Shown: one piece after another, positions 49,370-60,207 of the stretch
Position numbering within the stretch: position 1 is the stretch's first letter
Layout of the letters: the number at the start of each line of letters is the position of its first letter
Origin: Arctopsyche grandis
Lineage: Eukaryota; Arthropoda; Insecta; Trichoptera; Hydropsychidae
DNA length: 64,000 nucleotides
NCBI RefSeq assembly: GCF_051622035.1
Contig: NC_135355.1
Location: forward strand, 32,180,986-32,244,985
Direction of reading: 5' to 3'
Notes under the pieces: generated by a model
Told to the model about the DNA's origin: nothing
Database searches by the model: none
Seen by the model: only the letters and a program-made list of their open reading frames with translations
Made by a program: the position numbers and the translations under genes

Positions 49370-49945
49370 GTCAATATTGCATGACAACGTACACCGACAC
49401 TAAATATATATTAACACAAATAACTACATATGTATATATGTATACTCTTTTAAAGAGTTTGGGGCCCTTTTGATTATTTGTCGTAATCATATTGGAGAAA
49501 CCACTGGAGAATATTTTGAAAACATACATAAAACACGAACACTCGCCTTTACAGATCGCTCCAAAGCGACGAGTGCACTTTAAACAGATACATACAGTCA
49601 ATCAATCAATACAATATATAAGCATTTTATACAATGCGAATTCATACAAACATCCACAGTGACATCTATGGAGAATTTTTTTTTGCATTTTATAATCAAA
49701 TTGGCGATTCTCAAGACGCTGAATAACTTGGGATTAGCAAGAGAGATAGGAATCGAGATGCCAATTTTACAGGAATCGTTTCAATGAAAATCAGAAAAAT
49801 TGACAAACTATGATAAGAAACGATCGACCTCGAGTCACAAACTAAGGTCTGGCCAGCAACGGGACTCTAGTGGAAATCGAGCCCGTGACGCTCTGCTCGA
49901 AAGTATAATATTCTGACCACTAGAACACGCCGCTGGTTGGTTTTC
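49370..49945 (-). repeat. tRNA-derived SINE, copy H (tail type 2, reverse)
   Basis: Read on the minus strand: head with GAGCGTCACGGGCTCG, core GACTCGAGGTCGATCG and tail CTCGTCGCTTTGGAGCGATC followed by TGTAAAGGCGAGTG, as in copy D. Confidence 0.75.
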
Positions 49946-49950
49946 AATAT

Positions 49951-50214
49951 TGTTGCGTAAGGGTGGTTGGAGGATCCAAGTAAAAGGCCGAAGTCGTTTC
50001 ACAGCGTTTATTGATGATTAAGGAGATACACGCCCTGGCAGTGCTCAGTCCAGAATGACCTGATATCGCCTACGTACCGACTTATAAAGGGTAGATCTCT
50101 CAGGACGTCTAATCTGTTTACCTATTGTATAGTCACGTATTCGGATATGTATTCCCACGACATTGGGTCTCCCCGTACCGATTCTGAGAAAGGACTAATA
50201 ACGCGTACGTAACA
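49951..50214 (-). mobile_element. Solo LTR (264 bp)
   Basis: On the minus strand it starts TGTTACGTACGCG and ends CTTACGCAACA (TG..CA). A 4-bp direct repeat ATAT flanks it. In order it has a TATA-like CTTTATAAGTCGG, then an AATAAA signal in CATCAATAAACGCTGTG, as in an LTR promoter and terminator. No internal retroelement sequence is present. Confidence 0.8.
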
Positions 50215-50359
50215 ATATCAATATTTATTTTTATTTTATCTGAAATTACAATATGAAATGTTCTAGGCGGGGTTGGGTGCTCATCGCTAGTAAGTAGCGT
50301 GAGCGAGATGAAGTGATGCGCACTCCATTCTTCATCTCGTTCTTGCATCATCAATGGGG

Positions 50360-51017
50360 CAGTAGCGTAGCTACCGCGCCCGCAGACCCCGCAATGCGGG
50401 GGGGGCGCCACGAAGCGCGCCTTTTTCACTGATTTTTTAATTTGTTCCGTAATTTTTTTGAAATAACTTTTTTAAAAACTTCTCTTATTTTCCAACCTAT
50501 TTGTAATATACGTGTATGTACTATATGTATGTACATACACTATTATACATATTATTAATTCATCTTCATTGTGTAATTGATCTATGCCAATAGGGCTAGA
50601 AGACTGCCGTCTTTTTCCATCTTTTGAACGTCAGTGCCACTTTTCAACCTATTTGCTGAGAATTCTCTCTTATTCATGTATGTATATATTTTTACAATGT
50701 CTAAACAATAAAACAAAATTATATGATTAAAACCAATAAAATTTATAAATTTTTCGCTGTCACCATTAACAGGTGGGAAGTTTTTAAGGAAAATTCACCA
50801 TCAGTTACTTTAAACAGATTGTGCACTGCTTGTTGGTCGTCCAGATTAAACTATTAATGCACTTCGATATACATACATATATGTAGGTACATAAACCGAT
50901 ACGTAAAAACGGTATAAATTATCAATTTGGAAAGTTATTTTAAGTAAATAATATGGGGGGGGGGGGTGCCTTAAAATATTTTGCGGGGAGGCATTAGGAA
51001 TTCACGCTACGCCACTG
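50360..51017. mobile_element. hAT-type nonautonomous element (658 bp)
   Basis: Ends CAGTAGCGTAGCTACCG and TTCACGCTACGCCACTG are inverted over the terminal CAGTRGCGTAGC. An exact 8-bp direct repeat, CAATGGGG, flanks it at 50352-50359 and 51018-51025. The interior has GC-rich G- and C-runs near both ends. No transposase frame. Confidence 0.9.
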
Positions 51018-51117
51018 CAATGGGGTCTTCAAACAACAACATTTTTTAACTCATTTTAAAACCATTTACCGCTAGAATTAGTAGTTTTCGATAAAACAAA
51101 AAATTTACATATAAAAC

Positions 51118-52520
51118 CAGTGTCGGCTCGTCCATACGCACTGCGGTACTGCAGCACCCCCAAGGAAATTGAGAAAAATTTAATATTATTATATACATAA
51201 GTGTATGTATATAATATGAAAATATCAATATTAGTTAAGCGTGTATTAAGCTCGCCCGCACACCGATACATCCGATAATGATCATAAATCGCGGTACTAA
51301 TATCAGAAAGTGAGGCATCGTTTATGATTTTGTGCAGTACGGTTTTCGATGGAATATGCTCGAGTGGGCGAAGGAGGGGCGCGGGGGCACCTAGAAGCTT
51401 GGTCCGTACTGCACTCCCAACAGTACAGCTTTCTTGTTGCGTTCGTGTGCGCGCCGCGCGCTCCACACGCTCCTCACTTTTACTCATTTCTTCTGCACCT
51501 TTTGTCTTTCCTTCTACACCTCTTACACTTTCTACGTTTCTATACGTCACTTCAAGTATTTAAGATGGTATAAAATCAAGAGAAGCTGAGCCAATGTTTT
51601 CAAGAACTTAAATATTCTTCCAAAAATACTGATGAAACAATAACAGATTCTACCAATTTACTGAATACAATTTTTTTATTTTAGTCAGAACTTTTTCACA
51701 AGTTAATGCCGAATGTAGAAATTATTTATAACCAAATGCAATCTAGTAATATCGATGCATTTTCAATTAAAGAAAACTTAAAAAGTTTTACTAATGTCAT
51801 TATACAAATACGAGATTCTTATAGCGAATAGAAGCCAAAAATATGTGATGCATATATTATATGCATATATTATCGCACATATTATAGAAGCCAAAAATAT
51901 GTGCGATGTTATTATTAAGGATATAAGAGAAAGCGGTCTCCGTCACGGGCCCGAACGTGAAACGCCCGAAAACGCAAATATCGGAAGGCTAAGATCGAAA
52001 ATCGAAAGATCAAAAAAAAGGGTGCATGGTAAACGGTACATACTCACTTAATTTGCGCGAGCAGGATACAACAGGAACAAGAGGAACAGGCTTTTCCTCC
52101 CGTATTAATGTGCGCGCGCAGAATACATGAGGAAAAGCCTGTTCCTATTGTATCCTGTTCGCGCAAATTAAGTGAGTATGTACCGTTTACCATGCACCAT
52201 GCAGGGTTTTACTCAAGGAAAGAAATACATAGTATTAATGATTTATTGATATTTTTAAAACTTATTTTTGCAATCAATTTATGCAAAGTTCGTGTGGAAA
52301 TAACAAAACTTATTCAAATTCTGCTTACAACTTCAACTACCTCTGAGCCAGAACGGTGTTTTTCATCAATAAATAGAATAAAGACATACATATATAAGAA
52401 ACACAATGGTTCAGGAAAGATTGACGGCTTTGTCTATGCTGTCAATTGAAAAAAAAATGATTATGAAATTAGCTCATAATATTACAGAAAAAAAAATTTT
52501 GACTATTAAAATTCGCTAGA
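51118..52520 (+). pseudogene. Decayed hAT transposase, split by a foldback element
   Basis: CAGTGTCGGCTCG at 51118 looks like a hAT terminus. From about 51688 one frame reads ELFHKLMPNVEIIYNQMQSS, then NIDAFSIKENLKSF, a typical mid-region of ZMYM1-like hAT transposases. From 52260 another reads VEITKLIQILLTTSTTSEPE, then RCFSSINRIKT, the hATC dimerisation domain. After a frameshift near 52395 follows NTMVQERLTALSMLSIEKK. Between the two parts lies foldback copy 3. Catalytic parts are missing, so it is inactive. Confidence 0.8.
51934..52198. mobile_element. Palindromic foldback element, copy 3 (right end truncated)
   Basis: GGTCTCCGTCACGGGCCCG start and the same inner arms as the other copies (GGTGCATGGTAAACGGTAC twice, inverted). 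The right arm stops at CCATGCACC, so the right terminus is lost. Sits inside hAT transposase sequence. Confidence 0.8.
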
Positions 52521-52605
52521 TAATTAATTATACATATATATTTCAAAGCAATAAAAAATTAAATACGAATATGATAATATTTTTTGACGGTTTGCTTTCG
52601 TTTAA

Positions 52606-53564
52606 CCCTTTGGCTGCTACGAGGTTTTTCAATGTCCAAGCGAAAAATGCTAACATTTGTAATTATTTTGAAAAAAAATAAATATAATATTTTTTTTTAC
52701 ATACTTACTTCGCCGAACACTCGTAATTTTTATAATACTTTATATACATTTTTAAGAAGCAGTCGTGAACTCGTGCTCTCTCTTTCTGTCTTGCTTTTAC
52801 ATGCGTGCGTGCGAAAGAGATACCTACATATATACACTAAATAAGTTTTGACGATTGTTTTCCGAGGCTTTATTCTTTTCAATAATCTATTTTTAGATAT
52901 CGATGTATCCTTACAACATGCGATATATTCGAAACAGGTAGCGGTCTCTCTCTCTTTCTTTCTTGGTTTTAATTGTGTACGTATGAGCGAGACACACAAG
53001 GATGCGAAGTTTCTAATAATCAAATAATTTTTCAACATGTATCATAAACATTTTGTATGCATTTCAGTTGCATTTGATTGATTGCATGAATTCGTGACGT
53101 CTCGTGACCTATATAATTGAAAGCGGATTTCTATTGTTTTTTGCCATTTATTTTAACTCTGCAAAATGATACCGGACAGTGAAAGTGATGAAAGCGAAAT
53201 AATAGCTCCTCGCCGAGGAACTCGACAAATCAGCAGCTCTACTGATTCTGAAAATGAATTTATCGATAATAATCAATTCCCAAGTAATAACTCCTTATAT
53301 GACATTGACAACGAACCCGAAATTTACTTTGATGATGAACCCGAAATTGAAGAGCTTTTATTTAAAAAATTGATAAATATTTATAAAGCTTGATTGAAAA
53401 ATAAATATAAATACGTATATAAAAAAAATGTTTCGTGCCACTGATGCGCTGGTGGCTCAAAGAAAGTATTGAAATACGACAATTAATGACGTCAACAACG
53501 ATCGTCGTAGCAATCTTCGCCGATTTCAAAACAACGATTTATCGTTGTTGTAGCAGTCAAAGGG
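52606..53564 (+). mobile_element. piggyBac-type element (959 bp, internally deleted)
   Basis: TTAA lies on both sides (52602-52605 and 53565-53568). The ends CCCTTTGGCTGCTAC and GTAGCAGTCAAAGGG are inverted with one mismatch in 15. The inside holds a transposase N-terminal frame (53166-53393). Confidence 0.88.
53166..53393 (+). pseudogene. piggyBac transposase N-terminal remnant (75 aa)
   Basis: Begins MIPDSESDESE and is acidic and Ser-rich throughout (DSENEFIDNN, DNEPEIYFDDEPEIEE), like the N-terminus of piggyBac transposases before the DDE domain. It stops after 75 codons at KLINIYKA; the catalytic domain has been deleted. Confidence 0.7.
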
Positions 53565-53739
53565 TTAAGAGATATGAGTGTTTTAAAAAAATGTGCAATG
53601 TGTATGTATATTTTTGACTTTTAAAATATGCTAAATAATTAATTATAAGCAATAAAAAATCTAAATTAATAGAAAAAAAAGATCTGATTATTGATCCCAA
53701 TACTCAGTTTTGACACAACAATATTAGATTTTGAATTAA

Positions 53740-53937
53740 AGACTGCATAAGCCAATTTTTACAATTTTTTTAAAAAAATTAATTAATTTAGAATTTTTAA
53801 AAAAACAATTTAACGCTCACATCTCCTAAACGAGAGAAATCCAACAAAAATCATTATGATATTTGGATTTAGTGGGTCAAATTTAGTAAATATTGATTAT
53901 TTTCCGCTCCGGTAATTTTTTTTGTTGCTCAGTGTAA
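53740..53937 (-). repeat. Dispersed repeat beginning CACTGAGCAACAAAAAA, reverse copy
   Basis: Reverse relative of 23934-24110: CAACAAAAATCATTATGAT, then TTTTTTTTGTTGCTCAGTG at its end. Confidence 0.6.
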
Positions 53938-54308
53938 TTAGTTTTAGGAGTGAAGCGTAGAGCCGCACTATTAAACAAGTACTCAAAAGTCTAAAAGTTG
54001 TCTGTTGTAGCGTCCCTAGCTATGACAAATTTCGCAACCAGAGACTTGCCTGACGATACATTTTTCCGCGAATGCTCACCTGCAATGAGATGAAGCTAGA
54101 AAATGGAATAGGAATTGCATCATCGCTTGCTTCGACCAGGCACTCCTTTCTCGTCTATATCCAGTTCTTTCATTTAACTAGTATTCAGGTTAATTAAACT
54201 GTATAGGTTGTTGAGATATTAGCACACCATTAACGCCAACCAACATTGTGAACTTCGCATCAGAAGACGTGGTACTTCATTATAAAATAAATATTAATTC
54301 TGAACGCT

Positions 54309-54557
54309 TTACAATCTTTCTCGACAGTGCATTTTCCTGTTTACTCTTGAAAATATTGAATTTATTATACCCTGTTTATATATACACACGTTCAATATCG
54401 ACGGATTGAAGTGGTTCTTGGAGCGATAGTCCATTTCTTTGTTGAACTTTACTTTAATGTGGCGATCGTTGACAGTCAAGGCTTCAATTTGCACATCGAT
54501 CCCTATGCTTTGCAGTCGGTTTCGCAGTGCAACGCGCATCAAAAATCTCGGGTGCAT
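54309..54557 (-). CDS. Possible small or partial coding exon, unknown
   Basis: An 82-codon open frame on the minus strand. Its first two thirds have gene-like codon use with C/G third bases and a compact sequence, RVALRNRLQSIGIDVQIEAL, then VNDRHIKVKFNKEMDYRSKN. After about residue 57 it becomes AT-rich and repeat-like; a GTGTGT there could be a splice donor. A TATA-like CTATAAATC lies about 160 bases upstream. I do not recognise a family. It may be a lone exon, a small gene or a transposon scrap. Confidence 0.3.
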   Translation of the reverse strand: MHPRFLMRVALRNRLQSIGIDVQIEALTVNDRHIKVKFNKEMDYRSKNHFNPSILNVCIYKQGIINSIFSRVNRKMHCRERL

Positions 54558-55342
54558 AATGCAAGGCCGGGTTATGAATATACAACGTACATAATGCTAG
54601 CAACCATATGGTGAATGGTAATGGTGTATTTTGAGATGGTGTATTTTTGGACTATGCCGATGCACATATTTACAGAAATACAGTCCTACAATGTATGCAC
54701 CGGCAAGTGTTGATTTATAGCTTTGGAATTATGGCGTCTTCCTGTGCCTAAGCTTTAAAACCACTATGAATTTTTTTTAAATACATACAGGCACAGTTTT
54801 TTTTTATCTTACGAAGGTGTATTTTAAACGAAATAAATACATACATACGTTTTCATTGAAAGCAAATACATATGAGAGATCAAAAAATGTAATTTGTATG
54901 TATATTGAGACTTTATTCATGTACTTGCGAATCGAGAGATAAGATACGCCGTCGTGAGATAAAATCACTGTACTTGGGCGAGATATCTGTAGTAGGAGAT
55001 GTTGATTACATTTTAGCTCTTCAGCAAGCAAAAAACGCAGACACACTGAATCGTACGGCACGGTATGCCTAGGTTGACTCCAGCTGTGATGTGTGTATCC
55101 TAATGCCATTATCAATTCGTAATATCTTATTATTTTGTTTGTCCTACATTTCTTCAAATATGAGAATCACTGTTTTGATCACTGTAAAAACTATGTCAAT
55201 ACAAGGATAAAATATCACCGAATTGGAATTTGGCCGGGATCAGGCATGCTAGCGTTTTTTAACAAGTGCAAAACTATCTAAAAAAACACGAGCCGCGTAC
55301 TACTCTGTGTCTGCGCCCTTAAGCTTTTGCCTAATAGTTTGT

Positions 55343-55637
55343 GGGCGGTTTCAGACTAGCGTTTTATACGCGCGTGTAATCTCGTTTTTTGAAGTGCATG
55401 TAGGCGCGTATAGGCGCGTCGTTTTCCATACGCGCAACTCGTACGAGCGTAGACGCGCTAAAAGCTCATATTATCCATGTTGATACTAAATCACTACTAC
55501 CGGTTTTAGCAAAAACGCCGGAATAAGCCCGTGTACGCGCGTCCGGTTTTTTTAAGCGCGAAAAGTAGCGCGCGTGTAAGCGCGTATGCCGAAACGACCG
55601 TATACACGCAGAAAAAAACGTTAGTCTGAAACCGCCC
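55343..55637. mobile_element. CpG-rich MITE (295 bp)
   Basis: Ends GGGCGGTTTCAGACTAGCG and CGTTAGTCTGAAACCGCCC are inverted with one mismatch. The interior is full of ACGCGCGT words in an AT-rich setting. Flanking sequence on both sides has related GGC(A/G)TGCTAGCGTTTTT blocks (55240 and 55750). No clear target duplication. Confidence 0.7.
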
Positions 55638-55830
55638 TATAACCAGACATACAAATCAATGTCAATACAAGGATAAAATGTTACCGAAAACACTGGGATG
55701 AGTTTTGAAAACTGGGGGTGAGTTTTGACCTGGATTGCTATAGAATATATCAGGCGTGCTAGCGTTTTTATTATATGTGCAAAACTATCCATGAAAAAAC
55801 ACGTACCACTCAGTGTGTATGCGCCCTTAA

Positions 55831-55912
55831 CCGCTTAGACGCCCAGCCGACGCGCTGAGCGTATAATAGATACGGCTGTTTGCGCCTTAAGGCGCTTTGG
55901 GCAGCTAAGCGG
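55831..55912. mobile_element. Tiny TTAA-flanked inverted-repeat element (82 bp)
   Basis: TTAA on both sides (55827-55830 and 55913-55916) and ends CCGCTTAGACGCCCA / TGGGCAGCTAAGCGG inverted with two mismatches in 15. The size and TTAA target suggest a piggyBac-dependent MITE. Confidence 0.65.
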
Positions 55913-56069
55913 TTAACAATACAGCTCAAACCTGCAACAGCACAAACAGCAGCACGAAAAATATTCTTTTGTCCATTATATTAATTTGTTCCGGAATGTG
56001 TATGTGACGTAACTGAAACAGCAGTACATGTCACCGAAACGTATCAAGCAGAATCCAGTTGTGGAAATA

Positions 56070-56375
56070 TTCACGCATGACGAGACGTCATAGTGGGGAG
56101 TGCACCTTTACTAACGAAAGTGGTGCCATGTGCTCTTCGAAAACGTCGAATTGTGACAATATTGATTCGATGATACAACGCAAGCAATATTGCGCCGTAT
56201 CGTCGCGTTCTGTAAAGTATATGTTAGCCGATTTTTCTTTGCAATCGTCCAAAACAAGAATGAACGTGCTGAAAACGGGCGGTGCTGTATTGTATGAATA
56301 GAAGTAGTCTTTTCCGTGCACTCTTGTGCCGAGCTGTTGACGTGCATTGCTGGATAATATAAACGGACCTTTAAC
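56070..56375 (-). repeat. Harbinger-like subterminal repeat, reverse relative of 43600
   Basis: GCAAGCAATATTGCGCCGTA is the reverse of the sequence near 43653, and ACGGACCTTTA near 56364 resembles the AGGTCTG terminus. Coding frames here are not transposase. Confidence 0.45.
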
Positions 56376-57376
56376 GGTGCAAAGGATATTTGGCCATTGT
56401 CATATGCATTATGAAATTTCTTAAAATTCATAGTAGAATTAATTTTTTTGAGTAGAATCAATTGGAAATCAACCTTCGCATTTGCAACATTTACTACACG
56501 TGAGTTCCAACACGGTGCAAAAAATTGTATTTAATAAAAAACATAAATATTATGTTTAGTTTAGATGCATGGATGTTGATATAAGCATATTGACACTAAT
56601 ATAATATACAATAGGCATCGCTTTAAAATATATATATACAGTATTTAGAGGTTGATTTAAATCATTACTGATATAACGAGTGATAACAATGGTGAGGTAA
56701 TGTTTCGCAATAACCGAATTCTGCTGTATATATGTATTTTGAAATAAAGCATTTGATTCAAATGAATAAAATTCGTTTATATATCACACTAATATTGAAA
56801 TTTTATAATCTAACCATGTATTATCAAACTGACGCGATTTTCGATTAGGTATGAATTATCAGTTGTGTATATGTACATGATTGTCAATCATAGAAATCGC
56901 AAAATTTATTTTATCAGTTACTTTGGAAATGTTACTATTAAATAGATAAATTACTATTAAATGGAATTATCTACTATTAAATGTGATTGGATTTTTACTG
57001 ATTTTATTTCAATATCGCAAACACAATTGAGGTTAACCACATCCACTATTAGACTGATTGTTGCGCGTCGATTTGGATTGTAAACGTCTATTTTCAATCC
57101 TTGTTTATATACTATATACACGTAAGTATGTCAAAATAGACTTGTTTCTCTTGTGTAAGTTTACCTTTGATCGGAAAAAAACTTATGTTGAACTAAAAAA
57201 AAAGACAATGTCGGTGAATAAGTTTTAAAAATCTGAAGAATGTCCAATTTTCCTTGATTCAAAAATCAAGATGTCCTTAAACGTATTCTCTATTAATATG
57301 TACATATGTATTTATAGGTCACGGTTATAATATGGTATAATGAATGTGATTCTTTGAATAGTGTTAACATAAATAA
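56376..57376. other. AT-rich stretch without recognised features
   Basis: Nothing beyond scattered simple repeats is seen. Confidence 0.5.
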
Positions 57377-58034
57377 CACTGTTCGACAAATGATTTGGTT
57401 TTGGTTCAGAGACGAGATATGACTTTTCTTCTACATATGATCTATGCCCAGTGAACACGAATCTGGTAATAATTGTTGATTGGCTCGAGATTCGGAGATA
57501 TATGTGGTTCTTAAATCGCGCAATAACTCGTATTTACGAGTAAATACTAGTACGAGCTTTTTGCTCGCAATTTTACCGATTTAAAATTCAGCACACTTCC
57601 AATTAACCCTTTTAAACGAAAAAAAAAATAGTTTGGCCAGAACACTATCTCAATAAACATCTTTCAATAGAAAATACTCAATATAAAATAGTATTAACAG
57701 TGGGAAAAAATCCCAAGTGAAAATACGTACTTTTGACTTTTGATTTGAACTGGACGACTACTTAGAGAGATTTGAAAGCGAAACAGTACTAAAAATGAAA
57801 TATAAAATACCCGACTATAGATTTCAATATTCATTTTGAACAGAAAATTGATAGATTTTGAGTCATCGACCGAACAACACCAAGATATAGAAAAGTCGCG
57901 CGATTTTAAAAACACATATATCTCCGAATCTCGAGCAAATCAACATTTTTTATTGCCCGATTCGTGTTTACTGGGAATAGATCTATAAGAAAAGTCATAT
58001 CTCGTCTCTGAACCATGTTTCGTGTCGAACAGTG
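57377..58034. mobile_element. Long-TIR DNA transposon remnant (658 bp)
   Basis: Ends CACTGTTCGACA and TGTCGAACAGTG are inverted, and similarity extends about 130 bp inward (TTCAGAGACGAGATATGACT, GAGATTCGGAGATATATGTG). A TAA direct repeat touches both ends, consistent with a TWA target of Harbinger-like elements. No transposase frame. Confidence 0.78.
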
Positions 58035-58486
58035 TAATTATTAAAAGTTGTATGACATAAGTTTATATATAAAAACATCATAACAAACAAATGAAATAAA
58101 GTTTGGTTTATATTTTTCAAGGTAATTTTTCAAAAAAAATACGTTATATTATTAAAATGGATTTCCGTAGTGTTTAATTATTGAAAATACATATATTATG
58201 TGTATAATCAATTACATATTATACATGACCTTGATAATTTTAGACGAACTAGAAGTTTTGCATAATCTGACTAGTGACTAATATGACATTTCAAATCCGA
58301 AAATGGTCTATTGAGAAACGTAGACTTTAACAAGGAAAAGTCTGATCAAATGTCAAAATATGTACATATATATCTACGTATCTTCTTGGGTAAAAAGATC
58401 ATAAATATTAATTTCTCGAAAGTTAAAGAAAATGTTATGTGCATAGACAATTGTTTTTCTGGCAACTTCAACATATGTTTGTACAT

Positions 58487-58880
58487 GGTTCTACGTGACG
58501 AGCCAAAATCTTAAATTACAGAAAACACAAATATCGGAAGGTAAAGATCGAAAATCGAAAGATCTTAAGTCGAAAGATCAAAAAAAAAAATGGTGCATGG
58601 TAAACGGTACATGCTCACTTAATTTGCGCGAGCAGGATACAACAGGAACAATAGGAACAGGCTTTTCCTCCCGTATTAATGTGCGCGCGCAGAATACGGG
58701 AGGAAAAGCCTGTTCCTCGTGTTCCTGTTGTACCCTGCTCGCGCAAATTAAGTGAGTATGTACCGTTTACCATGCACCCTTTTTTTTGATCTTTCGACTT
58801 AAGATCTTTCGATTTTCGATCTTTGCCTTCCGATATTTATGTTTTCTGTAATTGAAGATTCTCGCTCGTCACGTAGACCC
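58487..58880. mobile_element. Palindromic foldback element, copy 4
   Basis: Starts GGTTCTACGTGACGAG and ends CTCGTCACGTAGACCC. A perfect 10-bp direct repeat, GTTTGTACAT, flanks it at 58477-58486 and 58881-58890. Arms of about 190 bp with a loop near 58680 containing GTGCGCGCGCAGA. This is the youngest-looking copy. Confidence 0.92.
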
Positions 58881-58949
58881 GTTTGTACATATATGTATTG
58901 GGTAGTTTTACAAAATACCAATGTTTATTTTTTTGATAAATGCATTGAA

Positions 58950-59410
58950 GTATAATGTATAGAATAGTCATTCCTAAAAAAAGTATCGCTTAAAAGTGAG
59001 CCATCGAAGAGAGAGACGGAAAGTCAGAAGAGAGACAAAAGAGTGAGGAAAAAAAAATCGTGGAAGTGATCGTCCCTTACAACAACTGGACAAAACAGCT
59101 GACATCTCCGGGCACACGGATTTTTTGTGGCAACATTTTTAGGGGCTGAGAGCAATTCTATGCATACTACTTCAATGTAGATAAAGTAATAATAACTGTT
59201 TTTCAATGAGTGCAATGTAACTGTTTTTCATGATGTTCGGACTTTGTCGAACTAATACTACCACACAATTTCACTAGTAGAGCCTATTTCAAAGAGATCC
59301 TACTGCAACTGAGAAAAACAGCCGAAATCTCCGTCTGCACGGAGTTTTAGTAGCAACATTTTTGGAAGCTGAGAGCGCTTCTACCCATTCTACTTCAATG
59401 GATAAATGAT
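58950..59410 (-). repeat. Reverse copies of intron repeats of cindr
   Basis: 58960-59060 mirrors 25930-26060 (GAGAGAGACGGAAAGTCAG). 59085-59410 mirrors parts of 24205-25130 (GCTGACATCTCCGGGCACAC, CATACTACTTCAATGTAGAT). Confidence 0.65.
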
Positions 59411-60199
59411 TAAAATGAATGAAAAATTAGAAGCAATTTTAATGTAAATTCCGTAAAAAGTATATCATAAAATGACGTAAAATGTCCTTCAAATTAAATT
59501 AATTAATAAAAATTTCGCTAGTCGAAATCAAACGAAAAAATCGAAAACGAAGTAAGAAAAGGCTAGTAAAAAAATATACAAAAAAAGAATTACTTTTTGA
59601 AGTTGGAGCGCTGGCTCAACATAAAGTGACTTCTCAAAATAAGAGAAATCTCAAAATAAAATTGCACTTGACCTAACCAACAAAGTGCACAATTAAAAAT
59701 AAAAAAAACTTTCAACTTTCACATCTGCAACAACTACCGAACTACAATAATGACGACAAATCCCACACTTACTTGAAATCAAATGTACCAAATCAAAGGT
59801 GTATACTGTGTCTCGACTATCGACAGAACGCGACCGAACGTCGACCCACCTGATCGTCGACTGATTAAACTCCAGGTGTGGGCATTGCATTGGAGTGCGA
59901 CCTGACCAGGGTTTCTTCGTGTGGCAATCGAAGGTTCACACCTTCTCAAACTCCAACGTATGCAAATGTGGCCGCTCTTCAGTTTTTTGCAGTGCTACAT
60001 TGAAACGAGGCGGATTCTGGTTCTGTTTGTATAACTTGTACAAACGTTTGTAAGTTTGCAGAACGATGACTGATATGTGTGTTGAAAATTTTTGGTCGTT
60101 GAAACATTTTTTTATCATAATATTTACGTGCGAGAATTTTTATCGGACCAAGCTTTGAAAGATTGAGAATGTGTGATGCGAGTCTGTTGTTTATTCTAT
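59411..60199. other. Region with a doubtful small frame
   Basis: A 60-codon minus frame (59936-60118; TYKRLYKLYKQNQNPP inside) has no recognised family. Otherwise nothing is seen. Confidence 0.3.
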
Positions 60200-60207
60200 G
60201 TAATAAT

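Noticed and set aside
51056-51550. Minus-strand frame of 164 codons with Arg/Glu-rich start
   Set aside because: It is antisense to the GC-rich 5' part of the hAT remnant; no similarity recognised.
59936-60118. 60-codon minus frame with a LYR-like stretch
   Set aside because: The stretch TYKRLYKLYK does not fit the LYR motif spacing well, and there is no supporting exon or promoter.
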